From assembly GCA_018903255.1 (NCBI GenBank), contig JAHIQT010000143.1, positions 1 to 36,601 on the forward strand: DNA of 36,601 nt. The letters run 5' to 3'. Numbering within the stretch: position 1 is the first letter of the stretch; each line of letters begins with the position of its first letter. The notes under the pieces are model-generated. The model saw nothing but the letters and a program-made list of their open reading frames with translations, was not told where the DNA came from and ran no database searches. Source of the stretch: Bacillota bacterium. GTDB taxonomy: Bacteria; Bacillota; Clostridia; Eubacteriales; Eubacteriaceae. The position numbers and the translations under genes were made by a program. Shown piece after piece: positions 8,255-15,660 of the stretch.

Positions 8255-8844
8255 TTAATCACCTCCTGTTCGGTGAGATGTTTTTTCAATTTTTTTAAGC
8301 CGCGATGGTATTTCGATAAAACCGTCGATAGGTTCATCTCAAGGCTCTTGGCAATTTCCCGGTGGGTAAAGCCAGAAATGGCGTGTAAAAGAATAATTTG
8401 GGTTTCTTCATTGTTTAAAATTTTCAGCGCCGTTTGCAGCACCAATCGGTCTTCCTTGTCACTGACATAGGAGAAATTCAGATCGTTTTCTAAATCGGTC
8501 AATGTGAGGCTGTCCTTTTTTTGTTTGCTGCGGATCTTGCTAATGGCCAGATTCCGGGCGATGGTAAAGACCCAGGCCATCGGTTTGCCCATTGGCTGAT
8601 AAAGATGGGCGGCCGCGCGGATCTTTAGGTAGGTGTCCTGAACGACATCCAGGGCATCGTCATGGTTTTTTAAGGTTGACAAGACAAAGGCGTAGACAGT
8701 CCGTTCGGTCAGGCGGTAAAATTCTTCGAAGGCGGCCATATCATTATCGGCAATTCGGGTGAAGATGGCTTCATCGATATTTAGTTTTTGTTTTTCTTCA
8801 TTGCCGGTCTCATCTGCTACCACCATAGCAAGGAATAGTTTCAT
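8251..8844 (-). CDS. ECF-type sigma-70 factor, 197 aa
   Basis: Sigma region 2 spans about residues 35-105 (FEEFYRLTERTVYAFVLS, then DALDVVQDTYLKI and WVFTIARNLAISKIR). Region 4 spans about 130-190 with the helix-turn-helix FTHREIAKSLEMNLSTVLSK. Size and domains are normal for ECF sigma factors. It would direct RNA polymerase to a small regulon once its partner, the membrane anti-sigma factor encoded in a 4-bp overlap downstream, releases it. The start at 8844 has a GGGGG element upstream, not a strong AGGAGG, and a TATAAT-like box lies only 16 bases before it (minus strand, 8860-8865). A start at the Met seven codons in is therefore possible. Confidence 0.88.
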   Translation of the reverse strand: MKLFLAMVVADETGNEEKQKLNIDEAIFTRIADNDMAAFEEFYRLTERTVYAFVLSTLKNHDDALDVVQDTYLKIRAAAHLYQPMGKPMAWVFTIARNLAISKIRSKQKKDSLTLTDLENDLNFSYVSDKEDRLVLQTALKILNNEETQIILLHAISGFTHREIAKSLEMNLSTVLSKYHRGLKKLKKHLTEQEVIK

Positions 8845-9315
8845 CAGGTAACCCCCAACATTATATTAACGTTCTAAAATCACGTTTTATTGCATTATTT
8901 TTATATTTTTTTTGTGACCTGCTTATTATCATCGATAAATGGCGAAAAAGCAAGATGTGGCAGCTTGTGTGCCAGCTTTTTTTCTCTTAATCGTTTTCTG
9001 CCTTGGCATTCTTTTTTATGCTTCTTTTTTTTATGCTTCTTTAAAGGATAAAAGTATTATAACACAGGTTGATCTTTAGTTTGAACTATTATCGTTACTT
9101 TAAGGAAGCTTTTGGGTGAGGCACAGGGGTGAATTTTTATCCCAGGGCTATCAAGGTTTATAGGTGACTTTTTTTTCTCCACGTGATAGAATGTATCTAT
9201 TATGGGAATAAAGAGATTAGACTTTTAAAATGCACACGATAACAACCCACAATTACAAACAAAGCTTCGTGTTTGAAGGATGACTTGGGATGATTTTTTA
9301 TGAAGGAGTATTATA
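8845..9315. other. Divergent intergenic region between the ECF operon and the chemoreceptor
   Basis: About 470 bp without a gene. It holds the upstream sequences of both divergent units. A direct repeat TTTTATGCTTCTTT occurs twice around 9013-9043. A short GC-rich stem (TGGCA/TGCCA near 8957-8973) followed by a T run resembles a plus-strand terminator, but no plus-strand gene precedes it. Confidence 0.4.
9164..9192 (+). promoter_or_regulatory. Possible sigma-A-type promoter of the chemoreceptor gene
   Basis: GTGACT at 9164-9169, a 17-bp spacer and TAGAAT at 9187-9192. The start codon is at 9316, which would leave a leader of about 115 bases. The match is fair; no other candidate in the region is clearly better. 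Confidence 0.4.
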
Positions 9316-10371
9316 ATGGAGAAAAATTTAAGCTTCACCGTCGATGAACTCATTGATTTAAATGTCTTGCAACAGTTTCAGGATAGTTTTGCCAAGGCGC
9401 TGGGGATGGCCAGCGTTTCGGTCGACAATATTAAGGGTACCATTACTGAACCCAGTAATTTTACCGATTTTTGCATGAAATACACCCGCGGCTCGGCCGA
9501 GGGCAACAAGCGCTGTATTGCCTGTGATATTGATGGCGGAAAAAAATCCGGAAACACTGGTAAGCCGGCGGTTTATTCCTGCCATGCCGGACTGGTCGAT
9601 TTCGCTGCCCCGATTGTTGTCGATGGCCAGCAGATTGGCGCCATCCTCGGTGGTCAGGTACTCGATGCGCCCCCGGATGAGGATAAGTTTCGCCGCATCG
9701 CCCGGGAGATCGGGGTCGACGAAGAAGAATACATTGCGGCACTACGTAAGATAACGATTGTGCCGCGAGAAAAAATTAATGCGGCGGCCGATATGCTTTA
9801 CGTTTTTGCCAATTCGATTTCTAAAATGGGCCATCACAACCGCTTACTGGTTCATGAAACTGAAAAATTCCAAGATATTTCTGAGAATATGTTTGAAAAT
9901 ATCCGTTCGGTCACCGATGTCGTCAATAATTTCTCAGTGCAGATTGAGTCGCTGATTAAGGCCTCGGATGAGCTGCTGGAATCCTCGACCATTTCTAAGA
10001 ACAAGGTTAAGGAAACCGATTCGATTCTTAAGTTTATTCGCGATGTTGCCACCCAAACCAATCTATTGGGACTCAATGCAGCGATTGAAGCCACCCGCGC
10101 CGGTGAATTTGGCCGCGGTTTTAATGTTGTTGCCGATGAGGTCCGGAAACTGGCGGTAATGAGTGTCGATTCCGCTAAAAAAATTGAGAGTATCCTCGAC
10201 AGCATTGTTGTCAGTATGAACTCAGTCGAATCGCAGGCGGCTAAATCCTACAAGATCATTGGCGAGCATCAGGCGGCCATGGGCGAAATTAATGAAAAGC
10301 TCAGTTTGCTTAATGAGATATCCGATAAGCTCAAGGTTGAGATTAAGAATTTGCAGAATAGTTTGTATTAG
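9316..10371 (+). CDS. Soluble chemoreceptor-like protein with PocR domain, 351 aa
   Basis: The N-terminal 170 residues form a PocR-type ligand-binding domain ([15 protein letters not shown], Cys-bearing segment RCIACD, then [14 protein letters not shown]). The C-terminal half carries the methyl-accepting chemotaxis hairpin tip ([20 protein letters not shown], then [13 protein letters not shown]). No membrane helix and no HAMP domain are present, and the signalling coiled coil is short. It should be a cytoplasmic receptor that couples a small-molecule signal to CheA/CheW. PocR domains are known in regulators of diol and one-carbon metabolism in anaerobes, but the ligand here is unknown. AAGGAG is seven bases upstream of the ATG, and a strong terminator follows, so it is monocistronic. 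No che genes are nearby. Confidence 0.88.
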   Translation: MEKNLSFTVDELIDLNVLQQFQDSFAKALGMASVSVDNIKGTITEPSNFTDFCMKYTRGSAEGNKRCIACDIDGGKKSGNTGKPAVYSCHAGLVDFAAPIVVDGQQIGAILGGQVLDAPPDEDKFRRIAREIGVDEEEYIAALRKITIVPREKINAAADMLYVFANSISKMGHHNRLLVHETEKFQDISENMFENIRSVTDVVNNFSVQIESLIKASDELLESSTISKNKVKETDSILKFIRDVATQTNLLGLNAAIEATRAGEFGRGFNVVADEVRKLAVMSVDSAKKIESILDSIVVSMNSVESQAAKSYKIIGEHQAAMGEINEKLSLLNEISDKLKVEIKNLQNSLY

Positions 10372-10392
10372 ATATAGTTAGTACTAGATAAG

Positions 10393-10416
10393 AGGCGGGG
10401 AAACCCGCCTTTTTTT
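10393..10416 (+). terminator. Rho-independent terminator after the chemoreceptor gene
   Basis: AGGCGGG-GAAA-CCCGCCT stem-loop followed directly by a run of T, 22 bases after the stop codon. Confidence 0.93.
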
Positions 10417-10512
10417 GCTTTTTGGCATCTTTTTTTGTTAGCTTCCATTATATTGGTGTGACTCTTTTTTAGTGTGACACCATTTTTATTTAGAAAGGAG
10501 GACGTGTATGTG

Positions 10513-10908
10513 ATGAAGACGATTTTAGAAGTGCTACCACGGTGTTTTGCGGTTTTGGGCTCTCTGCTGGGCTTTCTATTGGGTGGCTTTGACGGCTATT
10601 TGTATAGCCTGCTGGGGCTGCTGGTGATTGATTATCTGAGTGGACTGGCGCTGGCAGCAGCGCGGCGGCAGGTCTCGAGCCAAATTGGCTTTGTTGGGAT
10701 TATCAAAAAAATGCTTGTTTTGATGATGGTGGCAATGGCTCATTTGCTGGATCAGAACTTACTGAGTGGCGGAGCGGCGCTACGAACGGCGGTGATTTTC
10801 TTTTATGCGGCCAATGAGGGGATCAGTATCACTGAAAACCTGGCGGCGCTGGGCTTTCCGATGCCGGAACAGGTCAAAGGGGTACTTAGGCAGTTGCGGG
10901 AAGATTGA
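10513..10908 (+). CDS. Holin-like membrane protein (phage holin_4 / TcdE-UviB type), about 131 aa
   Basis: Hydrophobic helices lie at roughly residues 8-30, 32-50 and 70-90 of the product (VLGSLLGFLLGGFDGYLYSL, LLGLLVIDYLSG), followed by the conserved FFYAANEGISITENLA segment and a charged C-terminus, the pattern of the holin_4 family. AAAGGAGG at 10494-10501 decides the start: ATG at 10513 or the GTG at 10510; a longer frame from 10474 would place the ribosome site inside the gene. Holins of this type permeabilise the membrane for phage lysis or for release of large proteins. No endolysin or phage structural gene is nearby. The gene opens a small cluster ending in a sigma factor, which recalls clostridial holin/sigma pairs. 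Confidence 0.82.
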   Translation: MKTILEVLPRCFAVLGSLLGFLLGGFDGYLYSLLGLLVIDYLSGLALAAARRQVSSQIGFVGIIKKMLVLMMVAMAHLLDQNLLSGGAALRTAVIFFYAANEGISITENLAALGFPMPEQVKGVLRQLRED

Positions 10909-10921
10909 GATGCCGGGTGGC

Positions 10922-11036
10922 CCGGGTATGACACGGGGGCGCGCTATGATACTAAACCGATTGGCTCGGGCATGACATGGGGACATTTCATGCCCTACCT
11001 GTCCCCGATTCATGCCCTACCTATCGCCATTTCATA
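10922..11036. repeat. Dispersed hairpin repeat, copy B (compound)
   Basis: Nested arms: left arms at 10924-10939 and 10968-10984 (GGGCATGACATGGGGAC) and right arm at 11001-11017 (GTCCCCGATTCATGCCC), with further GCTATGA and TCATAGC segments outside. It fills most of the space between the holin-like gene and the DUF1659 gene and looks like two repeat units inserted into each other. Unlike the other copies it lies between two plus-strand genes. Confidence 0.7.
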
Positions 11037-11123
11037 GCCTAGCTAAATTTTCGAAAATTCATTTGGCACCTTTTTGCCGGTTCTTCCATTTATTGGTATA
11101 CCAGATGAAAGGAGGTAAAAAAA

Positions 11124-11348
11124 ATGCCAGTAACGACAGATTTTATCAGTAACAAACTGCAGGTTCGATCCAATCATGGGATCGTCGATGGTAAGGAAGT
11201 GATTAAGTCGCGGACTTATTCCAACCTGAAAGAGACAGCAGCGGATGATGATCTTTATGCTGTGGCTGAGGCGCTTTCCGACTTGCAGGTTCCTGCGATG
11301 GAAGAAGTACTCAAAATTGAGACCAGTCTCTTGATTCCCGGTGTCTAG
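11124..11348 (+). CDS. DUF1659-family small protein, 74 aa
   Basis: The size and sequence (RSNHGIVDGKEVIKSRTYSN, then SDLQVPAMEEVLKIE) fit DUF1659, a family of unknown function found in Firmicutes. AAAGGAGG sits at a normal distance upstream of the ATG. It is 45 bp upstream of a DUF2922 gene; the two families are frequently encoded side by side, so the products probably act together. No signal peptide or membrane helix is visible. Confidence 0.8.
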   Translation: MPVTTDFISNKLQVRSNHGIVDGKEVIKSRTYSNLKETAADDDLYAVAEALSDLQVPAMEEVLKIETSLLIPGV

Positions 11349-11393
11349 GACAGCGGCTATCTTCTAAAAATATAATGAAAGGAGGTCTTACCT

Positions 11394-11618
11394 ATGGCAG
11401 AAATTAAAGCAAGAATGGTCTTTGCTCGGGCGGATGGTAAAAACGCCACCATTACCGTATCGGATGCTGATCCGGCGGTGACGGAGACACAGATGAACGC
11501 GGCAATGGATAGTATCCTGACCCGGAATGTCTTTGCACCGGATAATAGCGACCTGGTAAAGAAGGTCAGTGGCAAACTGATTTCCACCACGACCAATGAT
11601 TTTGAGATGACGGTTTAG
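11394..11618 (+). CDS. DUF2922-family small protein, 74 aa
   Basis: The sequence (ARMVFARADGKNATITVSDA, then DPAVTETQMNAAMDSILTRN) fits DUF2922, of unknown function. The protein is predicted soluble and mostly beta-strand. A near-perfect AAAGGAGG ribosome site precedes it, as for its DUF1659 neighbour, which suggests high expression. A strong terminator eight bases after the stop closes the unit before the sigma-factor gene. Confidence 0.8.
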   Translation: MAEIKARMVFARADGKNATITVSDADPAVTETQMNAAMDSILTRNVFAPDNSDLVKKVSGKLISTTTNDFEMTV

Positions 11619-11625
11619 GGGCTTG

Positions 11626-11650
11626 GCGGGGGGTGACCCCCGCTTTTTTT
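11626..11650 (+). terminator. Rho-independent terminator after DUF2922
   Basis: GCGGGGG-GTGA-CCCCCGC stem-loop followed by TTTTTTT. Confidence 0.93.
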
Positions 11651-11678
11651 GCTTCTTTAAACATTTGTTCTTTTAGGC

Positions 11679-11707
11679 TTGAAATTTAAATTGGAATGCG
11701 TTATAAT
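11679..11707 (+). promoter_or_regulatory. Sigma-A-type promoter of the small sigma-factor gene
   Basis: TTGAAA (11679-11684), a 17-bp spacer and a perfect TATAAT (11702-11707). The start codon at 11750 leaves a leader of about 35 bases. The promoter overlaps the beginning of a longer open frame and so argues against any start upstream of 11750. Confidence 0.8.
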
Positions 11708-11749
11708 AAAAAAGAACTAACGTTCTATCTAATTGAAAGAGGTGACAAT

Positions 11750-12328
11750 GTGGATAATAATGAAATGATTCTTTTGGTTCGGGGTGCCAGAGCGCGGGAT
11801 ACTGAGTGCCAACTGGCTTTAATTGAGGGCTTTCGGCCTTTGATGCTGGCAATGATTCGTCGTTATATTTATGAAGTGGATGCAGTTGATGACTATCTGA
11901 GTGAGGGGGCGATTGTGCTGCTTAATGCGGTGCAGACCTTTAATGAAGATCTGGGGGTTCCTTTTTCCGGCTATTTGAAAAAAGAATTGTTCTATTATTT
12001 TGTCAATGTCGCCAAGCTTCATCAGAATTTATACTCCCTTGATAGTGGCTCCTCTGAAGGTGAAAGCTTTTCGCTGCTGGATACCCTGGCTGACGCCGCA
12101 GACATTGAGGGCGATTATATTAAGGCTTCCGACCTCTCGGCCTTGCAGGTCTATCTGCCCCGCCTGCGGGAGCGACAGCGCTGGATTATCGAGGAGCATT
12201 ACTTTAAAAGACGCAGCTTTCGCGAGATTGCTGACAGTATTGGGGTCAGTGCCAACTCACTGGTCAAGCTCCATCGCCGCGCAATTGCCGATTTACGGAC
12301 ATATTTTGGGATGGAGCTGGCCAATTGA
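11750..12328 (+). CDS. Small sigma-70 family factor, 192 aa
   Basis: GTG start at 11750 with AAAGAGGTG five bases upstream and a good promoter in front. Region 2-like sequence lies at about 25-90 (FRPLMLAMIRRYIYEVDAVDDYLSEG in two overlapping motifs, then LGVPFSGYLKKELFYYFVNV). Region 4 lies at about 140-190 with helix-turn-helix RSFREIADSIGVSANSLVKL. The length and its place beside a holin-like gene resemble the UviA/TcdR/BotR group of clostridial sigma factors, which drive bacteriocin or toxin genes; no toxin gene is in view. It has its own promoter and is separated by a terminator from DUF1659-DUF2922, whose promoter it may recognise. Confidence 0.82.
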   Translation: MDNNEMILLVRGARARDTECQLALIEGFRPLMLAMIRRYIYEVDAVDDYLSEGAIVLLNAVQTFNEDLGVPFSGYLKKELFYYFVNVAKLHQNLYSLDSGSSEGESFSLLDTLADAADIEGDYIKASDLSALQVYLPRLRERQRWIIEEHYFKRRSFREIADSIGVSANSLVKLHRRAIADLRTYFGMELAN

Positions 12329-12370
12329 CGGCTCTTGCCCTACCTTTTAAGATAATAAACTGAGTCGCCC

Positions 12371-12444
12371 GGGCATGACATGGGGACATTTCGCCTTTCA
12401 TCCCTAGCGGGCTGACAGGCGTAACGTCCCCAATTCATGCCCTA
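12371..12444. repeat. Dispersed hairpin repeat, copy C
   Basis: Left arm 12371-12387 (GGGCATGACATGGGGAC), right arm 12426-12442 (GTCCCCAATTCATGCCC), pairing at 15 of 17 positions. The interior contains CGCCTTTCATCCCTAGCGGG and GACAGGCG and can itself pair. The terminal CTA at 12442-12444 is the TAG stop codon of whiA read on the minus strand. This is the cleanest copy of the family. Confidence 0.85.
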
Positions 12445-13479
12445 CTTTTTTAGGTCTTCGGCGATTTGGTTGAGTTTTTTTAGCCGATGATAGACGCCCG
12501 ACTTTCCGACCGGGGGGTCGAGGCGCTCACCTAACTCTTTGATGCTGGCATCGGGGTAGTTGAGGCGGAGTTCGGCGATGTCATAGAGATTTCGGGGTAG
12601 ATTTTTAAGGCCATAGCGGTCTTTAATCAGCATAATATCGGCGACCTGGTCGTAGGAGGCGGCAATCGTTTTGTTAAGATTGGCGGTTTCGCAATTGACC
12701 TGACGGTTGACATCATTACGCATTTCTTTGACAATCCGGATGTTTTCCATTTCCAGCAGTCCCCGATGGGCACCGATCACGCTGAGAAAATCGGCGACGC
12801 TGCTGCCTTCCTTTAAATAAAGGACCCAATGGGCTTTTCTGTGGATCAGGTTTGACTTGATCTCGTACTGATCAAGAATCGCTTTGATGCTTTGCAGGTA
12901 GGCGCATGGCTCGCTCGCGGCGGCGGGACTGCCTTCGATTTTTTTCTCGATCTTTTTCTCGATCTTTTTCTCGATCTTATTATTTGATAAGGGGGTTTTC
13001 TTACCGACCAGTTCGAGATGGTAGGTTTTTTCAGGATTGGATACGGACCCACATCCTAAAAACACCCCGCGGATATAGGCTTTTGTCTGATTTTGCTGCT
13101 TGATAAAGAGCTCCGGTACCTGATTGGCAAAAAACGCCTGGCCGTTGGCATTGTAACTTAAAATCTGACAGTCTTCCAAGATTATTTTTGCCGTCCACGG
13201 TTGTTCAACCAGCACCCGGTAGGCCCGGTGTTCTTTGAATTTTCGGATTTTTTCGATCTTGATTTTTGGTTTAATCTGATAGAGAGATTTCATCAGCTGA
13301 TAGCATCTGGCCGCCACCGCGGGGTTTTCGGTTTTGATACTGATGGTCATGGCGCCGGATTGCTCGATGTGGATGGTTCCCACCGCGCCAATCATGCCCG
13401 ACAGTTCGGCCCGCTGACAAGCTTTGGAGCCGTAGGGAAGCTTGGAAAGATCTTTTTTTAAGATGGCTGAAAATGTCAT
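12442..13479 (-). CDS. whiA: WhiA, DNA-binding regulator
   Basis: 346 residues from the ATG at 13479, chosen because AAAGGAGC precedes it; a longer frame upstream lacks a ribosome site. The N-terminal part has the two LAGLIDADG-like halves (CQRAELSGMIGAVGTI and KAYIRGVFLGCGSVSN), inactive for cleavage in this family. The C-terminal helix-turn-helix domain ends ASIKELGERLDPPVGKSGVY. WhiA controls cell division and development in actinobacteria and affects division and envelope functions in Firmicutes. It lies in the usual whiA-yvcK-rapZ order. Oddities: a Lys/Glu-rich KKIE tandem insertion inside the second LAGLIDADG half, and a stop codon supplied by hairpin repeat C. Confidence 0.95.
   Translation of the reverse strand: MTFSAILKKDLSKLPYGSKACQRAELSGMIGAVGTIHIEQSGAMTISIKTENPAVAARCYQLMKSLYQIKPKIKIEKIRKFKEHRAYRVLVEQPWTAKIILEDCQILSYNANGQAFFANQVPELFIKQQNQTKAYIRGVFLGCGSVSNPEKTYHLELVGKKTPLSNNKIEKKIEKKIEKKIEGSPAAASEPCAYLQSIKAILDQYEIKSNLIHRKAHWVLYLKEGSSVADFLSVIGAHRGLLEMENIRIVKEMRNDVNRQVNCETANLNKTIAASYDQVADIMLIKDRYGLKNLPRNLYDIAELRLNYPDASIKELGERLDPPVGKSGVYHRLKKLNQIAEDLKK
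12941..12976. repeat. 12-bp in-frame tandem repeat within whiA (three perfect copies)
   Basis: Three copies of TTTTTCTCGATC, with degenerate units on both sides, encode KIEKKIEKKIEKKIE. The segment sits in a surface loop region after YHLEL, where other WhiA proteins pass directly to the next helix. Confidence 0.88.
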
Positions 13480-13640
13480 GGCGGCTCCTTTCTTTCGGTG
13501 CGCGTTGCGGGCGAAGGTCTGACCCATTGGTCATCACGGATCGCCCCTAAAAGTTGACAGGCGCACAGGGAGGACGGTTCTTCTTTTGTGTCCTTCGGCT
13601 GTGGTGTTTTCATTATATACCGCAATACCTGGGCCTTTTT

Positions 13641-14651
13641 CTACTTAACGTAGGTTTCGAAGATCCGGCGGGCCAGCAGGTCGGCGTCGTGGCGGACATA
13701 GCCGTTTTCCATGACGACGTAATCGTCGAGGATATACTGGTATTCCTTTAGCGGGTTTTTGATTTCGACCACCTTGGATTCGCATTTTTGATACTTTTCT
13801 TCGATACTTTTGGGGAGATTGCCGGTATTGGCAACGACATAGTCAAAGAGTCGGCCTTCGGCCTGATCAAGATGGGCTTCGATCGCCCGGATATGATCTT
13901 CCTGGGTGTAGCCGTCGGTTTCTCCCGGTTGGGTCATGATATTGCAGATGTAAAAACGGCTGGCGCGACTGTCAAAGATCGCTCTGGCCACGTCCTTTAT
14001 CAGCAGGTTGGGAATCACGCTGGTATAAAGGCTGCCTGGTCCGAGGACAATCATGTCGGCGTTTTTTATCGCTTCGATGGTTTCTGGCAGCGGTCGGATC
14101 TGATCTTGTTTTAAAAAAATTCGGGCAATCGGACACTGCTGTGCCAGCGCTGCTTTAGGAATGGCTGATTCCCCTTCGATGATTTCACCATTTTGCAGGG
14201 CTGCCATTAACACCATTTGAGCCAGGGTAACCGGCAACACTTCGCCTTTAATTTGGAGGACATCGGAGGTCCGCCGGACGGCATCATAAAAATCCTGGCT
14301 GATCCCATTCATGGCCGCCAGAAAGAGATTGCCAAAGCTCTGCCCTTCCATGCAGCCGCCGGGAAAGCGATAGTTAAACAGCTCCTGCATAACGTTTTCG
14401 TCGTCGGCCAGCGCCAGGATACAGCTTCTGATATCGCCGGGGGGGAGGATCCCGAGGTCTTCGCGCAGTTGTCCTGAACCACCACCGTCATCACCAACGG
14501 TGACGATCGCGGTGAGATTATTGGTGTATTTTTTTAGTCCCCGGAGAATCACTGATAAACCGGTGCCACCGCCAATCGCGACGACCTTGGGGTTTCTTAC
14601 TTTGACAATGTCTTTCAAGGTAAACTCCCTTATATATTCTTTCATATCCAT
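13641..14651 (-). CDS. yvcK: YvcK / gluconeogenesis factor family protein
   Basis: 336 residues. The N-terminal nucleotide-sugar-binding motif is AIGGGTGLSVILRGLKKY, followed by TVGDDGGGSGQLRED and PPGDIRSCILALA; further in are GSLYTSVIPNLL and TQPGETDGYT, all typical of the CofD-like YvcK group. In Firmicutes YvcK binds UDP-N-acetylglucosamine and supports growth on gluconeogenic carbon and cell-wall synthesis. AAGGAAGTGATC precedes the ATG. It lies 160 bp upstream of whiA and downstream of rapZ; hairpin repeat D separates it from rapZ, so the classic operon is spread apart here. Confidence 0.94.
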   Translation of the reverse strand: MDMKEYIREFTLKDIVKVRNPKVVAIGGGTGLSVILRGLKKYTNNLTAIVTVGDDGGGSGQLREDLGILPPGDIRSCILALADDENVMQELFNYRFPGGCMEGQSFGNLFLAAMNGISQDFYDAVRRTSDVLQIKGEVLPVTLAQMVLMAALQNGEIIEGESAIPKAALAQQCPIARIFLKQDQIRPLPETIEAIKNADMIVLGPGSLYTSVIPNLLIKDVARAIFDSRASRFYICNIMTQPGETDGYTQEDHIRAIEAHLDQAEGRLFDYVVANTGNLPKSIEEKYQKCESKVVEIKNPLKEYQYILDDYVVMENGYVRHDADLLARRIFETYVK

Positions 14652-14686
14652 GTGATCACTTCCTTTTTGTTCTTACTGATCGGCTC

Positions 14687-14760
14687 GGCTATGACATGGG
14701 GGCGCGACGTCTTTCATCCCTACGGGCTGACATCCGTAACGTCCCCAAGTCATATCCTAC
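14687..14760. repeat. Dispersed hairpin repeat, copy D
   Basis: Left arm 14687-14702 (GGCTATGACATGGGGG), right arm 14741-14757 (GTCCCCAAGTCATATCC), with TTTCATCCCTACGGGCTGAC in the interior. Compared with copy C, both arms have changed at matching positions. It separates rapZ from yvcK, and a third partial CGTCCCC follows at about 14767. Confidence 0.78.
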
Positions 14761-14778
14761 CTCTAACGTCCCCTAATC

Positions 14779-15651
14779 TTAGTGGTCAAGACGGTTTCTT
14801 TTGATGTCGCGGTGTTTGAGGGTGGTTTCAAAGCCTTTATCTCTTAAGGCTTTGTTTAACAGCCAGGCAAAGGTCACCGAGCGGTGCTGGCCGCCGGTGC
14901 AGCCGATCGCGATTTCAACGGTATTTTTGGATACCTTGGCAAATTGGGGAATGACAAATTGGATTAAATCTTCCAGTTTATCATAAAAAACCTGGGCTTC
15001 CCGGAAGGACATCACGTAATCTCTGACCGGCTGATCTTCGCCGGTTAAATTTCTAAGCTCCTGTTTATAGAAGGGATTAGGCAAAAAGCGGACATCAAAG
15101 ACAAAATCTGCCCCCATGGGACTGGCATATTTAAAACCAAAGGAATAGATTTTGACCTTTGGTCGGGTGTGATCACGATCTGCTTTTGCTACCTTTAACA
15201 ATTGTTGCCGCAGTTCTTTGACCTTAATATCGGAGGTATCAATGACCTCATCGGCTATTTCTCTGAAATGTTCGAGGCTTCTGCGTTCCTGCTGGATGGC
15301 TTCGATTAGATTGCTGGTCGAATCAGTCAGCGGATGATCCCGCCGGGTTTCCTGATAGCGGGATACCAGTATATCGTCTCTGGCATCTAGAAAGATCAGC
15401 CGAATATCATCTTTGGCGGCCTTGTATTCGGCCAGCAGCGTATCTTTACCCTCTAAGAAGACATCACCCCGGACATCGGTGACGAGGGCAATTTTTTCAA
15501 TTTCGGTGGCCGATTGTTGACACAGGTTAATAAAGGTCACAATCAGTTGCGGCGGGATATTGTCGACACAAAAATAGCCCAGATCTTCAAGGATCTGAAT
15601 GGCCTGGGATTTTCCTGCTCCGGACATGCCGGTGATGATGATGGTTTTCAT
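14779..15651 (-). CDS. rapZ: RapZ/YvcJ nucleotide-binding protein
   Basis: 290 residues, normal length. The P-loop GMSGAGKSQA is at 8-17 and VDNIPPQLIV follows; a Walker B-like LIFLDARDD and the RYQETRRDHPL motif lie in the middle. The C-terminal domain contains FGFKYASPMGADFVFDVRFL and GCTGGQHRSVTFA. In enterobacteria RapZ controls glmS through small RNAs and binds glucosamine-6-phosphate; in Firmicutes YvcJ hydrolyses nucleotides, and its role is less clear. AAGGAGAC lies just before the start. The PHP gene ends only nine bases upstream of the start, so the two are cotranscribed. Confidence 0.95.
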   Translation of the reverse strand: MKTIIITGMSGAGKSQAIQILEDLGYFCVDNIPPQLIVTFINLCQQSATEIEKIALVTDVRGDVFLEGKDTLLAEYKAAKDDIRLIFLDARDDILVSRYQETRRDHPLTDSTSNLIEAIQQERRSLEHFREIADEVIDTSDIKVKELRQQLLKVAKADRDHTRPKVKIYSFGFKYASPMGADFVFDVRFLPNPFYKQELRNLTGEDQPVRDYVMSFREAQVFYDKLEDLIQFVIPQFAKVSKNTVEIAIGCTGGQHRSVTFAWLLNKALRDKGFETTLKHRDIKRNRLDH

Positions 15652-15660
15652 GGAGTCTCC

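Noticed and set aside
10474-10908. Prophage
   Set aside because: A holin-like gene alone is not enough; no endolysin, capsid, tail, integrase or terminase gene lies nearby.
11696-11749. Upstream start for the small sigma factor
   Set aside because: It would overlap the -10 box of a good promoter; GTG at 11750 has a clear ribosome site.
12936-12980. CRISPR-like array
   Set aside because: The units are 12 bp, contiguous and in frame, without spacers.
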